Positions 7,577 through 15,852 of a stretch of 64,000 nt of DNA are shown in pieces; positions within the stretch are counted from its first letter, which is position 1; each line of letters opens with the position of its first letter. The notes below the pieces were generated by a model. That model was given only the letters and a program-made list of their open reading frames with translations. It did not search any database and was not told the origin of the DNA. This stretch comes from Halopseudomonas sp002296055 (lineage in GTDB: Bacteria > Pseudomonadota > Gammaproteobacteria > Pseudomonadales > Pseudomonadaceae): the NCBI RefSeq assembly GCF_050876985.1, contig NZ_JBPAPP010000001.1; one strand, given 5' to 3'. Both the position numbers and the translations under genes were made by a program.

Positions 7577-8917
7577 ATGCGAATCAGCAAGCAGGAATAT
7601 GCCCGCCGCCGCAAGGCGTTGATGGGCCAGATGGAAGCCAACAGTATTGCCGTGCTGCCGGCGGCCCAGGTGTTTATCCGTAACCGCGACGTCGAACACA
7701 ACTACCGTCAGGACAGCGACTTCCAGTATCTCACCGGCTTCCCCGAACCCGAGGCCGTGGCGGTACTGATTCCTGGCCGTGAGCATGGCGAGTATGTGCT
7801 GTTTTGCCGCGAGAAGGACAAGGAGCGCGAGCTGTGGGACGGCTATCGTGCCGGGCAAGAAGGCGCGGTTGTCGAATACGGCGCCAACGACGCCTTTCCC
7901 ATCAGTGATATCGACGACATTCTGCCCGGGCTGATCGAAGGCCGCGAGCGTGTCTACTACGCCATGGGCGCCAACGCCGAGTTTGATCGTCGGCTGACCA
8001 ACTGGATCAACCTGATTCGCAGCAAGGCACGCCTGGGCGCGCAGCCGCCCAAGGAGTTTGTCGCGCTGGATCACCTGCTGCATGACATGCGTCTGTACAA
8101 AAGCGCCGGCGAGCAGAAGGTCATGCAGGCAGCGGCCGATATTTCCGCCCAGGCCCATGTGCGAGCCATGCAGTTCTGCCGCCCCGGTTGCTACGAGTAC
8201 CAGCTCGAAGCCGAGTTGCAGCACTGCTTCATGCACCACGGCAGCCGTTCACCGGCCTATTCGTCTATTGTTGCCGCCGGCAAGAACGCCTGTATCCTGC
8301 ATTACACCGAGAACACCGCGCAGGTGCGCGATGGCGACCTGGTGCTGATTGACGCCGGTTGCGAGTTGGACTGCTACGCCAGCGACATTACCCGTACCTT
8401 CCCGGCCAACGGTACCTTCAGCCCCGAGCAGCGCGCCATTTACGACATCGTGCTGGCGGCGCAAGAGGCGGCCTTGGCGGTGATCGGCCCCGGCCATAGC
8501 TGGAACGAATCGCACGACGCCAGTGTGCGCGCCATTACCGCCGGGCTGGTGGAGCTGGGTCTGTTGCAGGGCGACGTTGACGAGTTGATCGCCGGCGAGG
8601 CCTATCGCCGCTTCTACATGCACCGCCTTGGCCACTGGCTGGGCATGGACGTACACGACGTGGGCGAGTACCGCGTAGGCGGCGTCTGGCGCCAGCTGGA
8701 GCCGGGCATGGTGATGACCGTGGAACCCGGCATCTACATTTCGCCGGATGACGACAGCGTGCCGCGCAAATGGCGCGGCATCGGTGTGCGAATTGAAGAC
8801 GATGTGGTGGTGACCAAGACCGGCTACGAGGTGCTGACCGCCAAGGTGCCTAAAGATCCGGACGAGATTGAGGCGCTGTTGGCCGCCGCGCGCCAGCCCG
8901 AGGCTGAGCCTGCGTGA
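7577..8917 (+). CDS. pepP: Xaa-Pro aminopeptidase P
   Basis: PepP removes an N-terminal residue that precedes proline. The 446-residue protein has an N-terminal aminopeptidase-P domain (about 1-135) and a C-terminal pita-bread M24 metallopeptidase domain. Dinuclear metal ligands are in place: D259 (LIDAGCEL), D270 (SDITRTF), H353 (HRLGHWLGMDVHD), then Glu in TVEPGIY and in RIEDDV. The frame is open to a TTG at 7562, but the ATG at 7577 has GAGGTG just before it and gives the usual start. It shares a 4-base overlap with ubiH. Confidence 0.96.
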   Translation: MRISKQEYARRRKALMGQMEANSIAVLPAAQVFIRNRDVEHNYRQDSDFQYLTGFPEPEAVAVLIPGREHGEYVLFCREKDKERELWDGYRAGQEGAVVEYGANDAFPISDIDDILPGLIEGRERVYYAMGANAEFDRRLTNWINLIRSKARLGAQPPKEFVALDHLLHDMRLYKSAGEQKVMQAAADISAQAHVRAMQFCRPGCYEYQLEAELQHCFMHHGSRSPAYSSIVAAGKNACILHYTENTAQVRDGDLVLIDAGCELDCYASDITRTFPANGTFSPEQRAIYDIVLAAQEAALAVIGPGHSWNESHDASVRAITAGLVELGLLQGDVDELIAGEAYRRFYMHRLGHWLGMDVHDVGEYRVGGVWRQLEPGMVMTVEPGIYISPDDDSVPRKWRGIGVRIEDDVVVTKTGYEVLTAKVPKDPDEIEALLAAARQPEAEPA

Positions 8918-10110
8918 GCCGCCGCATCAGCATTGTCGGCGGTGGCATGGTTGGTGCCAGTCTGGCGCTGGCCTTGCAGCCGCTGGCGGCCCGGCACGGC
9001 TGGCGTATCGAGCTGATTGAGGCGCAACCGCCGGTCAGTGGCGAGCTGCAGCCGAGCTTTGATGCGCGCTCCACGGCGCTGTCCCACGGCAGTCGGCTGT
9101 TATTTGAGCAGCTTGGCGTGTGGTCTCGTGTGATGGCCGAGGCGGCGCCGGAGCCCATCCGGCAGATTCATGTGTCCGACCGTGGTCATCCCGGCATAAC
9201 CCGTCTGCACGCGGAGAAAGAGCGTGTGCCGGCGCTCGGTTATGTAGTGGAGAACGCGCGTTTGGGGCGGGTATTGCTTGGCGAGCTGGATGAGCGCGTC
9301 GTCCAGTGGCAGGCACCGGCGCGGGTCGTCCGCGCCGAGCCGGCCCGCACCGGCTGGTTACTGCAGGTAGAGCAGGGCGGCCAAGTGCACGAGCAGGCGA
9401 CCGACCTGTTGGTGCTGGCTGACGGCGGCCGCTCGGGGCTGCTGGAGCAGCTGGGCATTCACCGACAGGTGCGCCCTTACGGGCAGACCGCGATTATCGC
9501 CAATATCACCAGCAGTCAGGGGCATGCGGGCGTTGCCTATGAGCGCTTCACCGAGAGCGGCCCGCTGGCGCTGCTGCCGATGTCCGCTGGGCGCAGTGCA
9601 CTGGTTTGGACCCAGCCCGAGGCGCAGGCCGATGATGTGATGGCGCTGCCTGATGCGGCCTTTTTGCACGCGCTGCAGGACGCGTTTGGTTTTCGCATGG
9701 GCGCGCTCAAGCGCGTCGGTGCACGTCACAGTTATCCGCTCAGTCTGATCGAGGCCGAAGAGCAGGTGCGCACCGGGCTGGTGGTGCTGGGTAACGCCGC
9801 GCACAGTCTGCATCCGATTGCCGGCCAGGGGTTCAACCTCAGCCTGCGGGATGTGGTTGCACTGGCCGATACGCTGTCCAGCGCCGCGCCCGACCAGTCA
9901 CCGGGTGAGTTGGGGCTGCTCAACGGCTACCTGCAGCGTCAACGCCAGGATCAGCAACAGACCATTGCCTTCAGCGACGGGCTGACGCGCCTGTTCAGTA
10001 ACCGCAGACCGGTGCTGGCGGCCGGGCGTAACCTCGGGTTGCTGGGGATGGATATCGTCGCGCCGCTGAAGTCGGTCTTCGCCCGGCAGGCAATGGGACT
10101 CAAGGGGTAA
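8914..10110 (+). CDS. ubiH: 2-octaprenyl-6-methoxyphenol hydroxylase
   Basis: UbiH is a flavin monooxygenase that hydroxylates a ring carbon in ubiquinone synthesis. The 398-residue product has the Rossmann FAD motif IVGGGMVGAS (6-15), the NAD(P)/FAD DG motif (LVLADGGRSGLLEQLG) and the second FAD motif GNAAHSLHPIAGQGFNLSLRD near 290-310, all diagnostic of the UbiH/UbiF/COQ6 family. The start is GTG at 8914, overlapping the pepP stop by 4 bases. The first position after pepP is the usual ubiH slot in Pseudomonas. Confidence 0.94.
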   Translation: MSRRISIVGGGMVGASLALALQPLAARHGWRIELIEAQPPVSGELQPSFDARSTALSHGSRLLFEQLGVWSRVMAEAAPEPIRQIHVSDRGHPGITRLHAEKERVPALGYVVENARLGRVLLGELDERVVQWQAPARVVRAEPARTGWLLQVEQGGQVHEQATDLLVLADGGRSGLLEQLGIHRQVRPYGQTAIIANITSSQGHAGVAYERFTESGPLALLPMSAGRSALVWTQPEAQADDVMALPDAAFLHALQDAFGFRMGALKRVGARHSYPLSLIEAEEQVRTGLVVLGNAAHSLHPIAGQGFNLSLRDVVALADTLSSAAPDQSPGELGLLNGYLQRQRQDQQQTIAFSDGLTRLFSNRRPVLAAGRNLGLLGMDIVAPLKSVFARQAMGLKG

Positions 10111-10113
10111 GGC

Positions 10114-11340
10114 ATGCAAAGCGGACACTTTGACCTGATCGTCGTCGGCGCCGGAATGGTCGGCTCGGCGTTGGCCTGTGCGCTGGCTAACAAGGGGCTG
10201 CGGCTGGCGCTGCTGGATGCTCAGCCGCTGGCAGCGCTACCCGAACCCAAAAGCGCCTCGGGGTACGATCCGCGCGTCAGTGCGCTGAGTGCGGCCTCCG
10301 AGCAGATCCTGCGCGCAGTCGGCGCCTGGCAGCACATTCCGGCGGAGCGCCTTTGCGCCTACCGGCACATGTGTGTCTGGGATGCTGAGGGCACCGGTGA
10401 GGTACGTTTTGATGCCGAGGCGCTAAGTGAGTCGCGGCTGGGGCATATTGTCGAGAACTGGCAGGTACAGAACGCCCTGCTGGCTCGCTTGCAGGACACC
10501 GATGTGACCTTGCTGGGCGAGAGCCGGGTGCAAGGGCTGGTGCGCGAAGATGAGGGCTGGCGACTGAACCTGGACGATGGCCGGCAGCTGCGCGCGCCGC
10601 TGATACTGGGCGCTGATGGTGCGCGCTCGCGGTTGCGTGAGCTGGCGGGTTTTGCCATGCGCGAATGGGATTATCTGCACCACGCGGTAGTAACCACGGT
10701 CGAGCTGGGCCAGCCCCATCAGGACACCGCCTGGCAGCGCTTTCTGCCGAGCGGGCCACTGGCCTATTTGCCGCTGCCGCCGCGTGACGGACGGCACTTC
10801 TGCTCGATTGTCTGGTCGCTGTTGCCGGACGCTGCCGAGCGGGTCATGGCGTTAGATGAGCAGGCCTTTTGTCTGGCGCTGACCGAGGCTCTGGAAGGCC
10901 GTCTCGGCGCGGTGAAAGCCGCTGATCCGCGGGTCTGCATCCCGCTGCGCCAGCGCCATGCCAAGCGCTACGTGATGCCGGGGCTGGCGCTGCTGGGTGA
11001 TGCCGCGCACAGTATTCATCCGCTGGCGGGGCAGGGCGTTAATCTCGGCTTTCTCGACGCTGCCCAACTGGCTGATGTGCTGCTGGCTGCCCGCGAGCGG
11101 GGCGAAGCTATCGCCGACCTGGCGGTGCTGGAGCGTTACGAGCGTGCGCGCATGGGCAACAACTTGGCGGTGATGGCGGCGATGGAGGGCTTTGAGCGGC
11201 TGTTTCACGCCGATGCGTTGCCGCTGCGCTGGCTGCGCAATGCTGGCATGCAGCTGTTTGACCGTGCGCCGTTGCTCAAGGCGCGGGTCATGCGTCAGGC
11301 GATGGGCCTGGATGGCGAATTGCCGAGCTTGGCGCGCTGA
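10114..11340 (+). CDS. ubiI: UbiH/UbiF/VisC-family ubiquinone hydroxylase (UbiI-type)
   Basis: This is a second FAD monooxygenase of the same family, 408 residues, 3 bases after ubiH. It has VVGAGMVGSALACAL (FAD binding), the LGADGARSRLR motif and GDAAHSIHPLAGQGVNLGFLDAAQL. In Pseudomonas the gene after ubiH is the visC homologue, now called UbiI, which hydroxylates C5 of the ring. The assignment to UbiI rather than UbiF rests on gene order rather than on diagnostic residues. It is the last gene of the operon. Confidence 0.88.
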   Translation: MQSGHFDLIVVGAGMVGSALACALANKGLRLALLDAQPLAALPEPKSASGYDPRVSALSAASEQILRAVGAWQHIPAERLCAYRHMCVWDAEGTGEVRFDAEALSESRLGHIVENWQVQNALLARLQDTDVTLLGESRVQGLVREDEGWRLNLDDGRQLRAPLILGADGARSRLRELAGFAMREWDYLHHAVVTTVELGQPHQDTAWQRFLPSGPLAYLPLPPRDGRHFCSIVWSLLPDAAERVMALDEQAFCLALTEALEGRLGAVKAADPRVCIPLRQRHAKRYVMPGLALLGDAAHSIHPLAGQGVNLGFLDAAQLADVLLAARERGEAIADLAVLERYERARMGNNLAVMAAMEGFERLFHADALPLRWLRNAGMQLFDRAPLLKARVMRQAMGLDGELPSLAR

Positions 11341-11418
11341 CTGCTGGCCAGGTAATACAGGCGGGCTTGGCAACATCTGGCGACGTAATGAAGCGCAACG
11401 CCGCATTGCCAGTTAAAA

Positions 11419-11440
11419 CAGGAATTATTATCATCCGCCA
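11419..11440 (+). promoter_or_regulatory. Candidate Fur box before the ferric-iron transporter
   Basis: An AT-rich run containing AATTATTATCATC sits about 30 bases upstream of the binding-protein start, in otherwise GC-rich DNA. It resembles part of the Fur consensus built from GATAAT/ATTATC repeats. The shared ATTATTATC core also occurs before the siderophore receptor at 62.2 kb. Repression by Fur with iron is inferred. Confidence 0.5.
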
Positions 11441-11465
11441 TCCACACGCAACGGAGCGACCTGTC

Positions 11466-12467
11466 ATGTCTGTGATCCGCAAGCTCGCCGCCCTCGGGCT
11501 GGCCGTCAGCACTCTGGGTGGCGTCGCCCAGGCTGAAGAACTGGTAGTGTACTCGGCCCGCCAGGACCACCTGATCAAGCCGGTATTCGATCTCTATACC
11601 GAGAAAACCGGTACCACTTTCAAATACATCACCGACAGTGAAGCGCCGCTGCTGGCCCGCCTGAAAGCAGAGGGTGCCAATACCCCGGCTGACCTGCTGA
11701 TCACCGTTGACGCCGGTAACCTGTGGCAGGCTGAGCAGCAGGGCGTTTTGCGCGCTGTCGACTCCGAAACCATCAGCGCCAACATTCCCGCCAAGTACCG
11801 CTCCGCCGATGGTTACTGGACGGGCCTGTCGCTGCGCGCCCGCACCATTGCCTACTCCACCGAGCGGGTTGATCCGGCTGAGCTGAGCACTTACGAGGCG
11901 CTGGCAGACGAAGACTGGGCGGCGCGTCTGTGTCTGCGCACCTCGCGTAAGGTCTACAACCAGTCGCTGACCGCGACCATGATGGAAAGCATCGGCGTTG
12001 AGCGCACCACCGAGGTCCTGCAGGGCTGGGTCAACAACCTGGCGACGCCGGCTTTTGGCGATGACACCGCGCTGCTCAATGCCATTGCCGCCGGCCAGTG
12101 CGACGTGGGTATCGTCAACAGCTACTACTTCGGTCGCCTGGAAAAGGCTGATCCGTCCTTCCCGGTCAAGCTGTTCTGGCCGAACCAGGAAGACCGTGGT
12201 GTGCACGTCAATATCTCCGGTGCCGGTGTAACTGCACACGCCAAGCACGCGGATGAGGCTGTTGCCTTCCTCGAGTGGCTGACCACCGAAGAAGCGCAGC
12301 GTGTGTTCGCCGACGTTAACCAGGAATTCCCGGCTAACGAGTCGGTCGCCCCGTCCGAAGAAGTGGCCTCCTGGGGTGACTTCAAACGTGACGACGTCAA
12401 TGTCGAGGTGGCTGGTCGCCGTCAGGCCGAGGCCATCATGCTGATGGACCGTGTCGGCTGGCACTGA
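11466..12467 (+). CDS. Fe(III) ABC transporter periplasmic binding protein
   Basis: This is the periplasmic ferric-ion binding protein of an FbpABC/HitABC type importer. The 333-residue precursor starts at the ATG at 11466, which gives a clear signal peptide ending AQA (about residue 23); the in-frame upstream codons add a non-signal extension and are rejected. The mature part begins EELVVYSARQDH. The tandem tyrosines that bind iron in this family are present as Y220-Y221 (NSYYFG). A Fur-like site precedes it and the permease gene follows. FbpA or HitA would both be valid names. Confidence 0.92.
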   Translation: MSVIRKLAALGLAVSTLGGVAQAEELVVYSARQDHLIKPVFDLYTEKTGTTFKYITDSEAPLLARLKAEGANTPADLLITVDAGNLWQAEQQGVLRAVDSETISANIPAKYRSADGYWTGLSLRARTIAYSTERVDPAELSTYEALADEDWAARLCLRTSRKVYNQSLTATMMESIGVERTTEVLQGWVNNLATPAFGDDTALLNAIAAGQCDVGIVNSYYFGRLEKADPSFPVKLFWPNQEDRGVHVNISGAGVTAHAKHADEAVAFLEWLTTEEAQRVFADVNQEFPANESVAPSEEVASWGDFKRDDVNVEVAGRRQAEAIMLMDRVGWH

Positions 12468-12495
12468 TTCACTGCCGTTTTGCCGATATACTGCA

Positions 12496-12521
12496 CGCCC
12501 GGCCTCGCCGGGCGTTGTTGT
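12496..12521 (+). terminator. Hairpin between iron binding-protein and permease genes
   Basis: A perfect 8-bp stem (CGCCCGGC, loop CTC, GCCGGGCG) is followed by a T-rich run. It lies between two genes of one transport operon, so it probably acts as a partial terminator or 3'-end stabiliser that keeps the binding protein more abundant than the permease. Confidence 0.6.
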
Positions 12522-12555
12522 TTTTGCCTCATTGCTTTTGCTCACAGGAGTCTGA

Positions 12556-14202
12556 GTGCCGCTTCCGTCCGTTGTTTCCAAGCCCCAGTGGCGCGTTGTC
12601 GCCTACGCCGGCGCCGTGCTGGTGTTGCTGCCGCTGCTGGTGTTGGCGCTGAGCTGGAACTCGCTGGACAGCACCATCTGGAATCACCTGCTGGAAACCC
12701 AGATGGCTCGCCTGCTGGGCAATACGCTGGTGCTGGCCGTTGGCGTGATCGTCGGGGTAGTGCTGCTGGGTGTCAGCCTGGCCTGGCTGACCAGCCTGTG
12801 TAACTTCCCTGGCCGGCGCTGGCTGGATTGGGCGCTGATGCTGCCCTTTGCGGTGCCGGCCTATGTGCTGGCCTTTGTCATGATCGGCATCATGGACTTT
12901 GCCGGGCCGCTGCAAACCACCCTGCGCAGCTGGCTGGGCAGCGACTTTCGCATGGCGTCCATCCGCTCCACCGGCGGTGTGATTTTTGTGCTGGTTCTGG
13001 TGTTCTATCCCTACGTCTACATGCTCGCCCGGGGCGCCTTTCTGGCGCAGGGGCGCGGCTTGATGGAAGCTGCGCGCATCCTTGGCCACAGCCCCTGGCA
13101 GGCCTTTTGGCGGGTGGCATTGCCAATGGCGCGGCCGGCTATCGGCGCCGGCGCGGCACTGGCCGTGATGGAAACTCTGGCTGATTTTGGCGCGGTGTCG
13201 GTGTTCAACTACGACACCTTTACCACCGCCATCTACAAGACCTGGTACGGCTTCTACAGCCTGCAGACGGCCACCCAGCTGGCCAGCCTGTTGCTGCTGT
13301 TTGTGCTGCTGGCACTGTGTGCCGAGCGCCGTGCCCAGGGCAGTAAGCGCTTTCCCGGCAGTGACAAGCCGCGGCAGGGGGCGTTGTTCCAGCTGCGTGG
13401 CGTACGTGGTTGGTTGGCGACCGGCTACTGCCTGCTGGTCCTCTCGCTGGCCTTCATCATTCCGCTGATTCAGTTGTTTTACTGGCTGTTCACCAGTGGC
13501 AGCAACGACTTTGATGAGCGCTATTGGTCGCTGATCCGTAACACCCTGACCCTGGGCGCCATTGCCGCGGTCTCCACCGTGGTGGTAGCGCTGCTGCTGG
13601 TGCTGGCGCGGCGGCTGCAGCCTATTCGCCGGGTGCGCTCTGCGGTGGCGCTGGCCAACCTCGGTTACGCGCTGCCCGGCTCGGTACTGGCGGTGGGCAT
13701 CATGTTTGCCTTCAGCGTGGCGGACAATCAGCTGGTGGTGCCGCTGCAGGGCTGGCTGGGAGTAGCCTCGCCCACTCCCTTGCTGCTGGGCAGCCTGTTT
13801 GCACTGCTGTTGGCCTATCTGATTCGCTTTATGGCCGTGGCTAGTGGCCCGATCGATACTGCGCTGGCGCGTATTCGACCCGCCTTGCCTGAGGCGGCTC
13901 ACAGCCTTGGGCATTCCGGCGCCAGCGTGTTCTGGCGTGTGTATTTGCCGTTGTTGATGCCGGGGCTGCTGAGCGCCGGACTGCTGGTGTTTGTCGATGT
14001 GCTCAAGGAAATGCCCGCCACCTTGCTGATGCGCCCCTTTGGCTGGGACACCCTGGCGGTGCGTATCCACAGTCTGACCGCCGAGGGCAACTGGCCTAGA
14101 GCGGCGCTGCCGGCCATTACCCTGGTGGCTACCGGGCTATTGCCGGTGATCGTACTGATCCGCCGTTCCGCGCAGTCGATCAGCGGTGGCCGCACGCACT
14201 GA
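12556..14202 (+). CDS. Fe(III) ABC transporter permease, fused two-domain form
   Basis: The 548-residue inner-membrane protein contains two BPD_transp_1 permease units in tandem (about 60-260 and 330-540), each with an EAA-type loop: EAARILGHSPWQAFWRVALP and EAAHSLGHSGASVFWRVYLP. This duplicated layout is characteristic of FbpB/HitB ferric transporters. The start is GTG after AGGAGT. No ATPase gene follows: the next gene is gcvT, so the ATP-binding subunit must be encoded elsewhere. Confidence 0.92.
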   Translation: MPLPSVVSKPQWRVVAYAGAVLVLLPLLVLALSWNSLDSTIWNHLLETQMARLLGNTLVLAVGVIVGVVLLGVSLAWLTSLCNFPGRRWLDWALMLPFAVPAYVLAFVMIGIMDFAGPLQTTLRSWLGSDFRMASIRSTGGVIFVLVLVFYPYVYMLARGAFLAQGRGLMEAARILGHSPWQAFWRVALPMARPAIGAGAALAVMETLADFGAVSVFNYDTFTTAIYKTWYGFYSLQTATQLASLLLLFVLLALCAERRAQGSKRFPGSDKPRQGALFQLRGVRGWLATGYCLLVLSLAFIIPLIQLFYWLFTSGSNDFDERYWSLIRNTLTLGAIAAVSTVVVALLLVLARRLQPIRRVRSAVALANLGYALPGSVLAVGIMFAFSVADNQLVVPLQGWLGVASPTPLLLGSLFALLLAYLIRFMAVASGPIDTALARIRPALPEAAHSLGHSGASVFWRVYLPLLMPGLLSAGLLVFVDVLKEMPATLLMRPFGWDTLAVRIHSLTAEGNWPRAALPAITLVATGLLPVIVLIRRSAQSISGGRTH

Positions 14203-14211
14203 TCGGCGGGC

Positions 14212-14240
14212 TGCACAGCGACCGGGTTTGCGGCTACAAT
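14212..14240 (+). promoter_or_regulatory. Candidate sigma-70 promoter of the gcv genes
   Basis: TGCACA (14212-14217) and TACAAT (14235-14240) are separated by 17 bases, giving a start about 30 bases before gcvT. The leader is too short for a glycine riboswitch, and none is visible. Confidence 0.45.
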
Positions 14241-14276
14241 TCGCCCTTTGCAACCCCCGAACCGAAGGATGGCGCG

Positions 14277-15362
14277 ATGGCCCTGCGGACCCCTTTGTAC
14301 GATCAGCACCTGGCTGCCGGTGCCAAGATGGTTGATTTTGGCGGCTGGGAGATGCCCATTAACTATGGCTCTCAGCTAGAAGAACACCACCAGGTACGCC
14401 GCGCGGTGGGCATGTTCGATGTCTCCCACATGACGGTGGTTGATGTGACCGGCAGCGAGGCTCAGGCCTATCTGCAGCACCTGCTGGCCAATGACGTTGC
14501 CCGTTTGAAGACGCCGGGCAAGGCGCTGTACAGCGGCATGTTGAACGAGCAGGGCGGCGTTATCGACGACCTGATCGTATACCTGGCCACTGACGGTTAC
14601 CGCGTGGTGGTCAACGCCGCGACCCGCGAGAAAGACCTGGCCTGGATGAGCAAACAGGCCGACTCCTTTGCCGTGAACCTGACCGAGCGCAGTGAGCTGG
14701 CGATGATCGCGGTGCAGGGCCCGCAGGCGCTGGAGCTGGTCAAGTCGGTTGTCAGCGATGATCGCGCTGCACTGATCAGCGACCTCAAGCCTTTCCAGGG
14801 GCTGCCGTCTGGCGACTGGTTTATCGGCCGTACCGGTTATACCGGCGAAGACGGTCTGGAGATCATGCTGCCGGCCGAGCAAGCCGCCGATTTCTGGCAG
14901 GCGCTGCTGGGCGCGGGCTGCAAACCCTGCGGTCTGGGTGCGCGTGACACCCTGCGTCTGGAGGCCGGCATGAATCTGTATGGCTCCGACATGGACGAAA
15001 GCATTTCCCCGCTGGCGGCCAACATGGCCTGGACCATCGCCTGGGAGCCGGTTGAACGCGACTTTGTCGGTCGTCAGGCGCTGGAAGCCCAGAAAGCCGC
15101 CGGCGATCAGCCCAAACTGGTGGGCCTGGTGCTGGAAGAGCGCGCCGTACTGCGCGGCCACCAGAAAGTCATCGTCGACGGTGTCGGCGAAGGCGAGATC
15201 ACCAGCGGTACCTTTTCCCCGACGCTGGGTTACTCCATCGCACTGGCCCGTGTGCCCCGTGCGACCGGCAGCAGTGCCCAAGTCGAGATTCGCGGCAAGC
15301 TGCTGGACGTGCGCGTGGTCAAGCCCAGCTTCGTGCGTAACGGCCAGTCGGTCATCGAATAA
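14277..15362 (+). CDS. gcvT: Glycine cleavage system T protein (aminomethyltransferase)
   Basis: GcvT releases ammonia from the aminomethyl group carried on lipoyl-GcvH and transfers the one-carbon unit to THF, making 5,10-methylene-THF. The 361 residues start with the family signature TPLYDQHLAAGAKMVDFGGWEMPINY and include VGMFDVSHM, GYTGEDGLE and GARDTLRLEAGM, which form the folate site. It is first in gcvT-gcvH-gcvP. A gcvR-like regulator is encoded at 32.5 kb. Confidence 0.97.
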   Translation: MALRTPLYDQHLAAGAKMVDFGGWEMPINYGSQLEEHHQVRRAVGMFDVSHMTVVDVTGSEAQAYLQHLLANDVARLKTPGKALYSGMLNEQGGVIDDLIVYLATDGYRVVVNAATREKDLAWMSKQADSFAVNLTERSELAMIAVQGPQALELVKSVVSDDRAALISDLKPFQGLPSGDWFIGRTGYTGEDGLEIMLPAEQAADFWQALLGAGCKPCGLGARDTLRLEAGMNLYGSDMDESISPLAANMAWTIAWEPVERDFVGRQALEAQKAAGDQPKLVGLVLEERAVLRGHQKVIVDGVGEGEITSGTFSPTLGYSIALARVPRATGSSAQVEIRGKLLDVRVVKPSFVRNGQSVIE

Positions 15363-15391
15363 GCATTGATTCAACTCCTGAGGATATTTCC

Positions 15392-15772
15392 ATGAGCAAC
15401 ATTCCCGCCGAACTGCGTTATGCCGCCAGCCACGAGTGGACCCGTCTGGAAGCCGATGGCACCGTGACTGTTGGTATCACCGACCACGCGCAGGACCTGC
15501 TGGGCGACGTGGTTTTCGTCGAGTGCCCCGAGGTAGGTCGTGAAGTGGCCGCCGGTGAAGAGTGCGCGGTGGTCGAGTCGGTCAAGGCCGCTTCTGACAT
15601 CTATGCGCCGATCAGCGGCGAAGTGATCGCCGTCAACGACGCGCTGGCCGACTCTCCCGAGCTGGTCAACAGCGCGCCCTACGGCGACGCCTGGTTCTTC
15701 AAGATCAAGCCGAGCGATGCCAGTGAGCTGGACAAGCTGATGGACGCGACTGCCTACGGCGCCTCCATCTGA
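15392..15772 (+). CDS. gcvH: Glycine cleavage system H protein
   Basis: GcvH is the lipoyl carrier that shuttles the aminomethyl group between GcvP and GcvT. The 126-residue product has the expected length. The lipoylated lysine lies in VVESVKAASDIYAPISGEV, about residue 64, preceded by GDVVFVECPEVG. An AGGA lies about 8 bases before the ATG. It is the second gene of the gcv group and is followed by a terminator-like hairpin. Confidence 0.97.
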   Translation: MSNIPAELRYAASHEWTRLEADGTVTVGITDHAQDLLGDVVFVECPEVGREVAAGEECAVVESVKAASDIYAPISGEVIAVNDALADSPELVNSAPYGDAWFFKIKPSDASELDKLMDATAYGASI

Positions 15773-15797
15773 TCGCTATTCGCTGGTTGTTGTGCTG

Positions 15798-15824
15798 AAG
15801 CCCTGATTCGCGTCGGGGCTTTTT
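15798..15824 (+). terminator. Intrinsic terminator between gcvH and gcvP
   Basis: AAGCCC (15798-15803) pairs with GGGCTT (15816-15821) and a T run follows. It lies about 25 bases after gcvH and 30 before gcvP, so some transcripts probably end here and gcvP may be expressed below gcvT and gcvH. Confidence 0.6.
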
Positions 15825-15852
15825 GCTTTCACACTTTGCACAGGTACACCCC

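Noticed and set aside
11367..11465. N-terminal extension of the iron-binding protein
   Set aside because: It would put 33 non-signal residues before a clear signal peptide and would cover the Fur-like site.
12529..14070. 513-codon minus-strand open frame over the iron permease
   Set aside because: Its product is a Gln/His-rich low-complexity string with no recognisable domain, the usual antisense image of a membrane protein gene.
14203..14276. Glycine riboswitch before gcvT
   Set aside because: The gap is only 74 bases and holds a plausible promoter, too short for a glycine aptamer.
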